Below are positions 52,448 to 59,947 of a DNA stretch of 64,000 bases, in pieces. The stretch's first letter is position 1. The number at the start of each line of letters is the position of its first letter. The DNA comes from Collinsella sp. (GTDB lineage: Bacteria > Actinomycetota > Coriobacteriia > Coriobacteriales > Coriobacteriaceae), in NCBI GenBank assembly GCA_019413925.1, contig DXMY01000014.1, positions 19,338 to 83,337 of the forward strand, read 5' to 3'. The position numbers and the translations under genes are program-made. The notes beneath the pieces were generated by a model that made no database searches, had not been told where the DNA came from, and worked only from the letters and a program-made list of their open reading frames with translations.

Positions 52448-53381
52448 CAAGATCGCCAACCGCAAGGCTATCTGCGACGCGCTGCTCGAGGCCGCCGCAA
52501 CCGATAAAGACATCGTCGTCCTGTGCTCCGACTCCCGCGGCTCCGCATCGCTCACGCCGTTCTTCGATCAGTATCCCCAGCAGTCTATTGAGGTCGGCAT
52601 CGCCGAGCAGGACCTGGTGAGTATCGCCGCCGGTATGGCCTCGTGCGGCAAGAAGGCCTGGGCCGCCTCGCCGGCGTCCTTTGTGACCACGCGCTCGTAT
52701 GAGCAGTGCAAGGTCGACGTTTCGTACTCCAACACCAACGTCAAGCTCATCGGCATCTCGGGTGGCGTGTCCTACGGCGCTCTTGGCATGAGCCATCACT
52801 CCGTGCAGGATATCGCCGCCATGAGCGCGATTCCCAACATGCGCGTGTATCTGCCGAGCGATCGCTTCCAGACCGCCGAGCTCGTGCGTGCCCTGGTCGC
52901 CGACAACAAGCCGGCCTACATCCGCGTGGGCCGCAACCCGGTGGAGGACGTGTACACTGAGGACGAGTGCCCGTTCCAGATGGATCGCGCCACCTGGGTG
53001 CGCCGCGGCACCGATGTGACGATCGTCGCTACCGGTGAGATGGTCCGCCACGCCGTGGACGCCGCCGATCTGCTGGCCGAGCAGGGCATCTCGGCGACGG
53101 TGCTCGATATGTACTGCGTCAAACCGCTCGATGCCGAGGCCGTGATCGAGGCCGCCGGTGCCACGCGCGCCGTCGTGACCGTCGAGGAGCACAGTCCCTT
53201 CGGCGGCCTGGGTTCCATGGTCGCGCAGGTCGTGGGTGAGCACTGCCCGCGTCCGGTCAAGTGCCTCTCCCTGCCCGATGCGCCGGTCATCACCGGCACG
53301 AGCCCCGAGGTCTTCGCGCACTACGGCCTGACGGGCGAGGGAATCGCCAAGACGGTCGCCGAGGTCCTTCCCGCAGAGTAA
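52440..53381 (+). CDS. Transketolase, C-terminal (pyrimidine-binding) subunit
   Basis: 313 residues, equal to the second half of transketolase. Contains FFDQYPQQSIEVGIAEQDLV with the catalytic Glu that activates TPP, then VSYGALGMSHHSVQDIA, and a C-terminal domain with VLDMYCVKPLD and VEEHSPFGGLG. AAGGAGG before ATG 52440 lies inside the end of the preceding gene; the two chains form one enzyme. Confidence 0.92.
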   Translation: MANKIANRKAICDALLEAAATDKDIVVLCSDSRGSASLTPFFDQYPQQSIEVGIAEQDLVSIAAGMASCGKKAWAASPASFVTTRSYEQCKVDVSYSNTNVKLIGISGGVSYGALGMSHHSVQDIAAMSAIPNMRVYLPSDRFQTAELVRALVADNKPAYIRVGRNPVEDVYTEDECPFQMDRATWVRRGTDVTIVATGEMVRHAVDAADLLAEQGISATVLDMYCVKPLDAEAVIEAAGATRAVVTVEEHSPFGGLGSMVAQVVGEHCPRPVKCLSLPDAPVITGTSPEVFAHYGLTGEGIAKTVAEVLPAE

Positions 53382-53411
53382 TTGGTGCATCGGGGACAGG
53401 TTTGCACCAAT
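53381..53411. repeat. Palindrome with GGGGACAGG loop
   Basis: 9-bp arms ATTGGTGCA / TGCACCAAT beginning at the stop codon of the transketolase subunit. The loop contains CGGGGACAGG. CCTTTTAGG follows, so it could be a weak terminator between transketolase and kinase. Confidence 0.65.
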
Positions 53412-53523
53412 CCTTTTAGGTTGAATTCTGAGCAGGCCGGCTGCGCTCTCATGAGCCGGTCGGCCACTCGCTCCTTGTCCGTCGGGTTTTAGTTTTGAAT
53501 CGACGGGGGAGACAGGAGAGTAC

Positions 53524-55014
53524 ATGAGCAAATACATCATCGGAATCGATCAGTCCACACAGGGTACTAAGGCGCTGCTGGTGGACGAGGGCGGCCATCT
53601 GATCCATCGCGCCGACCGCTCACATCGCCAGATTGTCAACGAGGCCGGCTGGGTGAGCCACGACCCGGCCGAGATCGCCGCCAACGTGCTGGCTGTGGCA
53701 CGCACCGTGGTGGAGGAGACCGGGGTCGATCCGGCAGACATCGCCGGCGTTGGCATTTCCAACCAGCGCGAGACCACCGTTGCCTGGAGCCGCACGACGG
53801 GCGAGCCGCTGTGCGATGCCGTGGTGTGGCAGTGCGCCCGCGCCCGCGAGCTGTGCGACGAGCTGGCTGCGCGCGAAGGCGTGGCCGAGCTGGTGCGTGA
53901 CACGACGGGTCTGGTGCTCTCGCCCTACTATCCGGCGGGCAAGATGGCCTGGATCCTCGCGAACGTTCCCGCGGCTGCCGAGGCCGCGGCGGCGGGCGAG
54001 CTGTGCCTGGGCACCATCGATGCCTGGGTGGTCTGGACGCTCACGGGCGGCGCGGAGTTCCGCTGCGACTGGTCCAATGCCAGCCGCACGCAGCTTTTTG
54101 ACCTGCGCCGTGGCTGCTGGAGCGAGCCGGTGTGCGAGGCCTTTGGTGTCAATCCGGCGTGCCTGCCGCAGGTGACCGATTCCGATGGCCTGTTCGGTAC
54201 AACGGACCTGGGCGGCTTTTTGCCGGCGCCCGTGCCCATCCACGGCGTGCTCGGCGACAGCCATGCCGCCTTGTTTGCCCAGGGCTGCCATAGCCGCGGC
54301 ATGGCCAAGGCGACCTATGGCACCGGCAGCTCGGTCATGATGAACGTCGGCGACGAGTTTGTCGCCAGCTCGCACGGGCTTTCGAGCTCGCTTGCGTGGC
54401 GTATGGACGGTGTGACCGAGTATGTTCTCGAGGGCAACGTGAGCTACGCCGGCGCCGTCAAGACGTGGCTGCGCGACGACCTGGAGCTCATCAACAATCC
54501 CGAGGAAGTCACCGACCTGTGCTACGCCGCCAATCCGGCGAGCCGCGTCTACTTTGTGCCGGCGTTCACTGGCCTGGGCGCGCCGCACTGGGCGAGCGAT
54601 GCCGAGGGCTGCGTCTTTGGCATGACGCGCACCACGGGCCGTGCGGAGTTCGTAAAGGCCGCCGACGAGTCGATCGCCTATCAGATCTTCGACGTGATCG
54701 ATGCGATGGTCGAGGATTCGGGCGCGGCACTGGCCGAGCTTCGTGTTGACGGCGGTCCCACGCGCGACGCGTACCTGATGCAGTTTGAGAGCGACCTGGT
54801 CGGCTCGCCCATCCGCATTGCGAGCAACGACGAGATGAGCGGTCTGGGTGCGGCTTGGGCCTGCGGCATTGCGCTGGGCATGTACACGCGCGATGTCGTT
54901 GACGTCTACGGCGCCCGCGGCATCGTGGAGCCTGCCATGCCTGCCGACGAGCGAGCCAAAAAGATCGCCGGCTGGCGTCACGCCGTCGACGCGACCATCG
55001 CCTACACTGCCTAG
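53524..55014 (+). CDS. FGGY-family carbohydrate kinase
   Basis: 496 residues. N-terminal ATP-fold IGIDQSTQGTKALLVDEGG, NQRETTVAWSRTTGEPL, a GTIDAWVVWTLTGG block and the C-terminal DGGPTRDAYLMQFESDL/GLGAAWACGIALG signature. It resembles glycerol kinase-like FGGY enzymes, a family that also includes xylulo-, ribulo- and apulokinases. Its position next to the isomerase and split transketolase suggests a ketopentose-type substrate. Strong GGGGGAGACAGGAG upstream. Confidence 0.9.
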   Translation: MSKYIIGIDQSTQGTKALLVDEGGHLIHRADRSHRQIVNEAGWVSHDPAEIAANVLAVARTVVEETGVDPADIAGVGISNQRETTVAWSRTTGEPLCDAVVWQCARARELCDELAAREGVAELVRDTTGLVLSPYYPAGKMAWILANVPAAAEAAAAGELCLGTIDAWVVWTLTGGAEFRCDWSNASRTQLFDLRRGCWSEPVCEAFGVNPACLPQVTDSDGLFGTTDLGGFLPAPVPIHGVLGDSHAALFAQGCHSRGMAKATYGTGSSVMMNVGDEFVASSHGLSSSLAWRMDGVTEYVLEGNVSYAGAVKTWLRDDLELINNPEEVTDLCYAANPASRVYFVPAFTGLGAPHWASDAEGCVFGMTRTTGRAEFVKAADESIAYQIFDVIDAMVEDSGAALAELRVDGGPTRDAYLMQFESDLVGSPIRIASNDEMSGLGAAWACGIALGMYTRDVVDVYGARGIVEPAMPADERAKKIAGWRHAVDATIAYTA

Positions 55015-55053
55015 GCGGCTGCGCGGCGCCCGCAGGCTATTCCCGGGTAGCTC

Positions 55054-55128
55054 ATTTGGGACGGGGCTTTTTTGACTGGTATGATTGGTGCGATCATTCG
55101 AACCAGCTAAAAGAGCCCCGTCCTAAAT
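55054..55128. repeat. Inverted repeat upstream of luxS
   Basis: 15-nt arms ATTTGGGACGGGGCT (55054-55068) and its complement with one mismatch (55114-55128) around a 45-nt loop; the first arm is followed by six T's. It ends about 20 nt before the luxS start, so it might be a kinase terminator, a luxS leader or a dispersed repeat. Confidence 0.6.
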
Positions 55129-55149
55129 TGACTACCGAGAGGAACTGCC

Positions 55150-55638
55150 ATGGAGCGTATCGCGAGTTTTTCCGTTGACCATCTGCTGCTCGAGCCCGGC
55201 GTGTATGTGAGCCGCATCGACCGCGATCCGGCGACCGGCGCCGCCGTCACCACCTTTGATCTGCGCCTGACCACGCCCAACAAGGAGCCGGTCATGAACA
55301 CGGCCGAGTGCCACACCATCGAGCACCTGGGCGCGACGTTCCTTCGCAACCATGCCGAGTGGTCGAGCCGCATTGTCTACTTTGGTCCCATGGGCTGCCG
55401 CACGGGCTTTTACCTCGTCGTGTTTGGCGAGGTGACGAGCGAGGAGATCCTGCCGCTCGTGCGTGAGCTGTTCGAGTTTGTCGCCGGCTTTGAGGGCGAT
55501 GTCCCCGGTGCCGCTCCCGAGGAGTGCGGTAACTATCTGGACCAGAACCTCCCCATGGCAAACTGGCTCGCGCGTCGCTATCTCGACCGCGACCTGGCCG
55601 ATATCGATGAGAAGCACCTGCATTATCAGCAGGCGTAA
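55150..55638 (+). CDS. luxS: S-ribosylhomocysteine lyase
   Basis: 162 residues, normal family length. Metal site HTIEH (H55, E58, H59) plus C126 in EECGNY, and the catalytic Cys in the MGCRTGFYL block (C83). It cleaves S-ribosylhomocysteine to homocysteine and the autoinducer-2 precursor DPD in the activated methyl cycle. ATG 55150 is preceded by CGAGAGGAA. Monocistronic with its own terminator. Confidence 0.96.
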   Translation: MERIASFSVDHLLLEPGVYVSRIDRDPATGAAVTTFDLRLTTPNKEPVMNTAECHTIEHLGATFLRNHAEWSSRIVYFGPMGCRTGFYLVVFGEVTSEEILPLVRELFEFVAGFEGDVPGAAPEECGNYLDQNLPMANWLARRYLDRDLADIDEKHLHYQQA

Positions 55639-55667
55639 GGGCTTTATCGCCCAAAGCGCGCGCATTG

Positions 55668-55700
55668 GGCGCCTTCGCTTATGCGGGGGCGCCTTTTTGT
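55668..55700 (+). terminator. Terminator of luxS
   Basis: GGCGCC arms (55668-55673, 55688-55693) with a 14-nt loop followed by TTTTT. Confidence 0.65.
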
Positions 55701-55782
55701 TGAGTGGTCGGGACGAGCGTTCAAAATCGCTCATGTTTGTTCTAGAATGTTCATATAGTCACATTTACGAACAGGAGCGAAC

Positions 55783-56427
55783 ATGCACATCTATTCTGTC
55801 AACGATCCCGAGTTCAAATCCTATGGCAACGTTTGGGATGACGTTCCGTCCGAGCTCACGTCGCCCGTGCTCGAGGCGCTCTCTGCCACGCCCATCCCCG
55901 AAGGCAGCAAGTACGTAGCAAGCGCGCCGGAGCTCGAGAGCGTCAAGGGTGCCGATAAACTGGGCTTTCTCATGTTTGGCGGCCGCTCCTTCCAGCTCGG
56001 CTGGTGCAACGGGCACAACACACGCCTCAACTGCCTGGAGTATCACCGCACCAGCGAGTTTAACCTGGGCGCCCGCGACTTTATCCTGCTCGTGGCACAT
56101 CGCTGGGAGATTGAGGGCGGCAAGCTCGACACCGCGTGCGTCAAGGCGTTCCGCGTGCCGGCGGGCAAGGTCGTCGAGGTCTTCAACACCACGCTCCACT
56201 ACACGCCCTGCATGGTCGACGACGGCGGCTTCCAGGTGATGGTGGCGCTGCCGGCGGGCACCAATGGCCCGCGCCCCGAGGCCGCAGCCGACATGCCTGC
56301 CGCCGGTGACAGCTACTGCTACTGGAAGGCCGACAAGTGGGTTCTCTGCCACGCAGATAGTCCCAAGGCTGCCGAGGGCGGCTACGTGGGCCTCGTCGGC
56401 AAGAACCTCGACATCGCCTGTGACTAG
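55783..56427 (+). CDS. DUF4867 family protein
   Basis: 214 residues matching the DUF4867 pattern as I recall it: MHIYSVNDPEFKSYGNV, FLMFGGRSFQLGWCNGHNTR, LEYHRTSEFNLG with His/Glu typical of a cupin-like metal site, and LHYTPCMV. Such genes travel with sugar-catabolism clusters; the reaction is not established. Upstream, TATAGT at 55755-55760 and TGTTC/GAACA boxes suggest its own regulated promoter. It is followed by the second palindrome array. Confidence 0.8.
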   Translation: MHIYSVNDPEFKSYGNVWDDVPSELTSPVLEALSATPIPEGSKYVASAPELESVKGADKLGFLMFGGRSFQLGWCNGHNTRLNCLEYHRTSEFNLGARDFILLVAHRWEIEGGKLDTACVKAFRVPAGKVVEVFNTTLHYTPCMVDDGGFQVMVALPAGTNGPRPEAAADMPAAGDSYCYWKADKWVLCHADSPKAAEGGYVGLVGKNLDIACD

Positions 56428-56436
56428 CATCTTCCG

Positions 56437-56571
56437 TCTCGATTTGTAACATCTAGCGGGCTAAATCGTCTCTACCTGTTACAGATTTAGACAAACTGCG
56501 GGGGGCTGCCCGAAAATCTCGATCTGTAACACCAAGCCCGGTTTTGGCTGCCTACCTGTTACAGATCGAGA
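56437..56571. repeat. Two more units of the 55-bp palindrome family
   Basis: Left/right arms at 56437-56451/56477-56491 and 56517-56531/56557-56571, each with a 25-nt centre and a 25-nt linker between units, exactly as in the array at 9125-9421. With the next palindrome it occupies most of the 344-base gap before the second glucosidase. Confidence 0.9.
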
Positions 56572-56579
56572 CAAACCGT

Positions 56580-56626
56580 CCCCAAACCACCACAAAGGTG
56601 CCTGTCCCCTTTGTGGTGGTTTGGGG
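56580..56626. repeat. 19-bp perfect palindrome with CTGTCC loop
   Basis: Arms CCCCAAACCACCACAAAGG / CCTTTGTGGTGGTTTGGGG around a 9-nt loop. A shorter copy, in the opposite sense, lies at 62803-62831. Confidence 0.85.
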
Positions 56627-56771
56627 CGGCGGTATCAGAAAGTGTCAGGCAGGGGCGGCTGCCGGGCCGCCGTGTGCGAAAAGAAGTGTCGGCCTGCGCC
56701 GTTGCCGTTGAGCGACGCGTTGTTTGCAGGGATACTGAGCCTATGACAACAGCGTGCGAAAGGATTGATGC

Positions 56772-58202
56772 ATGGCTTTCCGTAAAGACTTCCTGTGGGG
56801 CGGCGCGACGGCTGCCAACCAGTGCGAGGGCGCTTACGACGTGGATGGCCGCGGCCTAGCCAACGTGGATGTGGCACCGCACGGCCCCGAGCGCTATGCG
56901 GTGGTCTCCGGCCAGCGCAAGATGCTCGACTTCGAGGACGGCTATTACTACCCCGCGCAGACTGGCATCGATTTCTATCACCATTACAAGGAGGACATCG
57001 CCCTCTTTGCCGAGATGGGCTTTAAGACCTTCCGCATGAGCCTGGCGTGGACCCGCATCTTCCCCAACGGTGACGAGACTGAGCCCAACGAGGCCGGCTT
57101 GGCCTTCTACGAGGACGTGTTCCGCGAGTGTCAGGCGCACGGCATTGAGCCGCTCGTGACCATCACGCACTTCGACTGCCCGATTCACCTCATCAAGGAG
57201 TACGGCGGCTGGCGCAACCGCAAGCTCATCGACTTCTACAAGAACCTCGCGACCACGATCTTCACCCGCTACAAGGGTCTGGTGAAGTACTGGCTTACCT
57301 TCAACGAGATCAATATGATCTTGCACCTGCCGTTTATGGGTGCCGGTCTGGTCTTTGAGGAGGGCGAGAACAAGGAGGCCGTCGAGTACCTGGCCGCCCA
57401 CAACGAGCTCGTCGCCAGCGCTTGGGCAACCAAGATCGCTCACGAGATCGACCCTGAGGTCAAGATCGGTTGCATGCTTGCCGCAGGTAGCTACTACCCC
57501 TACAGCTGCCGTCCGGGCGATGTGCGCCAAGCGCAGATTGACAACCAGAGCAACTATTTCTTCGTCGACGTTCAGAGCCGCGGCTACTACCCGGCCTATG
57601 CCGTCAAGAAGCTCGAGCGTTTGGGCATCGATGTGGGCATGACGGATGAGGACCGCGAGATCCTGGCCGCCAACACCGTCGACTTCATCAGCTTTAGCTA
57701 TTACAGCACCCGTTGCTCCGCCGGTGCCGATAACCCCGATGTCGAGCGCACCCAGGGCAACGCCTTCGCCGGCGCCAAGAACCCCTACCTGCAGGAGAGC
57801 CAGTGGGGCTGGGCCATCGATCCGCTGGGCTTCCGCATCACCCTCAACGACCTGTACGACCGTTATCAGAAGCCGCTGTTTGTGGTTGAGAACGGTCTGG
57901 GTGCCAAGGATGTTGTCGGGGAGGACGGCTCCATCAACGACGACTACCGTATTGACTACCTGCGCCAGCACATCGCCGTCATGCGCGACGCGGTGACCGA
58001 GGACAGCGTGGACCTTTTGGGCTACACCACCTGGGGCCCGATCGACCTCGTCTCGGCCGGCACCGGCGAGATGTCCAAGCGCTACGGCTTTATCTACGTC
58101 GACCGCGACGACGCGGGCAACGGTACCATCAAGCGTTCCAAGAAGAAGAGCTTTGACTGGCACAAGAAGGTAATCGCCTCCAGCGGCGAAGATCTGGCCT
58201 AG
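56772..58202 (+). CDS. 6-phospho-beta-glucosidase, GH1 (second copy)
   Basis: 476 residues, close paralogue of the gene at 47339 with the same start (FLWGGATAANQCEGAY), acid/base TFNEIN (about 178), nucleophile VENGLG (about 371) and C-terminal phosphate loop SKKKSFDWHKKVI. It is more GC-rich than the LicT-linked copy. No PTS gene is adjacent, so substrates must come from a transporter elsewhere. ATG 56772 follows AAAGGA. Confidence 0.93.
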   Translation: MAFRKDFLWGGATAANQCEGAYDVDGRGLANVDVAPHGPERYAVVSGQRKMLDFEDGYYYPAQTGIDFYHHYKEDIALFAEMGFKTFRMSLAWTRIFPNGDETEPNEAGLAFYEDVFRECQAHGIEPLVTITHFDCPIHLIKEYGGWRNRKLIDFYKNLATTIFTRYKGLVKYWLTFNEINMILHLPFMGAGLVFEEGENKEAVEYLAAHNELVASAWATKIAHEIDPEVKIGCMLAAGSYYPYSCRPGDVRQAQIDNQSNYFFVDVQSRGYYPAYAVKKLERLGIDVGMTDEDREILAANTVDFISFSYYSTRCSAGADNPDVERTQGNAFAGAKNPYLQESQWGWAIDPLGFRITLNDLYDRYQKPLFVVENGLGAKDVVGEDGSINDDYRIDYLRQHIAVMRDAVTEDSVDLLGYTTWGPIDLVSAGTGEMSKRYGFIYVDRDDAGNGTIKRSKKKSFDWHKKVIASSGEDLA

Positions 58203-58230
58203 GATTTTCCAACAACCATCGCTTCCTAAC

Positions 58231-58272
58231 CAAGGCGCCCGGCGAGCAACTTAGTGCTCGTCGGGTGCCTTG
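58231..58272 (+). terminator. Terminator of the second GH1 gene (repeat copy 1)
   Basis: 18-bp stem with wobble pairs, CAAGGCGCCCGGCGAGCA / TGCTCGTCGGGTGCCTTG, loop 6. Together with the following 20 nt it recurs at 59758-59839. Confidence 0.85.
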
Positions 58273-58300
58273 TTAAAAGAAGTGAAAACTTGCAATTGCA

Positions 58301-59578
58301 CTACGGCGCGAGCACATCCAGCGGAACAACTTGGACGCCGCGGTCAGTGACATAGGCTTGTGAACCAAATCCAATGATTACGACTTTCGAAACTGGCGGG
58401 TTGTTTCCGGCGGCAACCATACGCTTCTCGACAGCAATAAGGCTGTCAGACGCCTCTTCGATTTGGGCGGAGCTGAGCTTGATTTCGACCGGGATCCACG
58501 TTCCACCGGGAGCCGCAATGACTGCATCGACTTCTAGATCGCGAGAATCGTGATAGTGATAGAGGCCCATTCCATTTGCCTGCGCATAAACCCACAAATC
58601 ATGAAGGGCCAACGATTCGAAAAGCAGCCCAAGCGTCTTGAAATCTAGCAGCAATGTCGCCGGGGTCGCTCCGAGCGCAGCGGCCGCCAGTGACGGATCG
58701 GCGAGATGATGCTTCTTCGATTCTCTTAAGTGCACGGGAGATCTCATTGCGGGGTTCCATGCGGGAATATCGCGAACGAAACTAACCCGAGCGAGAAGGG
58801 ATATATATGATGCCGCCGTTTGTCTCGACACCTCTCCGCCAAGATCGGCTACGAGTGTCTTGAGTGTCGCCAAAGTGGATTCATTGCGCGCAAGCGATTC
58901 GATGACAGCTTTGACCTTTTCAGGGTCGCGGCGAGAGCCGTCGACGCGGGACAAATCTTCTTCGGCAACTATGCCGATGTAACGTTTGGCCATCGCGGAC
59001 GCAGCCAGCGCATCGCGACCGACCGCCGCGGGCCATCCACCGCGAACAACGCACTCGGCAATCGAGGCGGAATCCAGCGATCCGAAAGCGCCATTGAACT
59101 TTTCGCCAGAAATAATGCCCGATAGCTTAACTGCACCGCTGGATTTCCCGAGTTCGAAAAGCGTCATGGTATCCATACGCAGTTTGGCGAATCTTCCAGC
59201 GCCGCTGTGCATCGGCCGTTCGTCGTCTCGCGGTGTTGCCGATCCCGTAAATATGAACTGACCAGGCTCGCCGCCGCGGTTGTCGCACTCAAACCGTGCC
59301 GCGTCCCAAAGTTTCGGAACCTCCTGCCACTCGTCAATCAGCCGCGGCGCCTCGCCGGAAACGGCAAGAGCCGGGTCAGTCTCGGCACGTAAGCGATTCT
59401 CGAAGTTGCGGGACGGGTCCATGAGAAGGAGTCTGGACGCTGCACGGGTCTCGGCCGTGGTCGTCTTTCCGCACCATTTCGGTCCTTCGATGAGAACGGC
59501 GCCGAATATACCCAGCAGCTGGTCAAGCTCATTTTCGATAATTCTAGTGTAGTACTTCTTTGGCATAATTATCACCAT
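58301..59578 (-). CDS. AAA ATPase with DUF4143 / nuclease-like C-terminus
   Basis: 425 residues of the AAA_14-DUF4143 family. Walker A EGPKWCGKTT near residue 31, Walker B-like RLIDEWQEVP, sensor FIFTGSATP, then DUF4143 with a C-terminal DLEVDAVIAAPGGTWIPVEIK-type D...ExK pattern of PD-(D/E)XK nucleases. Function unknown; common in mobile or variable genome parts. It is visibly less GC-rich than its neighbours and bounded by direct repeats. Start ATG 59578 or 59566; neither has a strong ribosome site. Confidence 0.85.
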   Translation of the reverse strand: MVIIMPKKYYTRIIENELDQLLGIFGAVLIEGPKWCGKTTTAETRAASRLLLMDPSRNFENRLRAETDPALAVSGEAPRLIDEWQEVPKLWDAARFECDNRGGEPGQFIFTGSATPRDDERPMHSGAGRFAKLRMDTMTLFELGKSSGAVKLSGIISGEKFNGAFGSLDSASIAECVVRGGWPAAVGRDALAASAMAKRYIGIVAEEDLSRVDGSRRDPEKVKAVIESLARNESTLATLKTLVADLGGEVSRQTAASYISLLARVSFVRDIPAWNPAMRSPVHLRESKKHHLADPSLAAAALGATPATLLLDFKTLGLLFESLALHDLWVYAQANGMGLYHYHDSRDLEVDAVIAAPGGTWIPVEIKLSSAQIEEASDSLIAVEKRMVAAGNNPPVSKVVIIGFGSQAYVTDRGVQVVPLDVLAP

Positions 59579-59591
59579 TGTTTACCAGTAC

Positions 59592-59672
59592 ATTTAACCA
59601 AATATACAGTTACCATTTAACCAAATTTCAATTCTTTGATTAACCAAATTTACACATTTCAATTAACGAAAC
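59592..59672. promoter_or_regulatory. Direct repeats (TTAACCAAAT) at 23-bp spacing before the AAA gene
   Basis: ATTTAACCAAAT at 59592-59603 and 59615-59626, ATTAACCAAAT near 59640-59650, and a weaker AATTAACGAAA at 59660-59670. Spacing of 22-25 bp puts the copies on about the same DNA face. AT-rich and immediately upstream of the AAA gene: candidate operator or promoter control region. Confidence 0.6.
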
Positions 59673-59757
59673 AGATTAACATGTACTGTTTGAGTTGGCA
59701 CTTGGGAAATCTCTCGCTGGGCAATCCGTTGCTACGGCTGAGGCTTCTTCGTCGAAC

Positions 59758-59839
59758 CGAGGCGCCTGGCGAGCAGCTATGCCCGCCGGGCGCTTTGTTA
59801 AAAGAAGTGAAAGAAAGCAAAAGATGTTAAAACTTGCAA
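59758..59839. repeat. Second copy of the GH1 terminator segment
   Basis: Imperfect copy of 58231-58294: the GC-rich hairpin (AGGCGCCTGGCGAGCAGC ...), then TTGTTAAAAGAAGTGAAA identical over 18 nt, then a 16-nt insertion and AAAACTTGCAA. The pair flanks the AAA gene with its promoter region as a direct repeat. Confidence 0.8.
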
Positions 59840-59877
59840 AAGAAATTAAAGCGGGGGTGAGGGGCGTTTTTAGCTGT

Positions 59878-59921
59878 TTTGGGCCGCCGCGGCCAGCGGG
59901 GGCGGGTCGCGGCGGCCCAAA
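59878..59921. repeat. GC-rich hairpin downstream of mgtA
   Basis: 14-bp arms TTTGGGCCGCCGCG / CGCGGCGGCCCAAA with a 16-nt loop, 27 nt after the mgtA stop on the minus strand. No U-tract on that strand. Confidence 0.6.
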
Positions 59922-59947
59922 CATCCTTGACGAGGGTGCCGGTGAAG

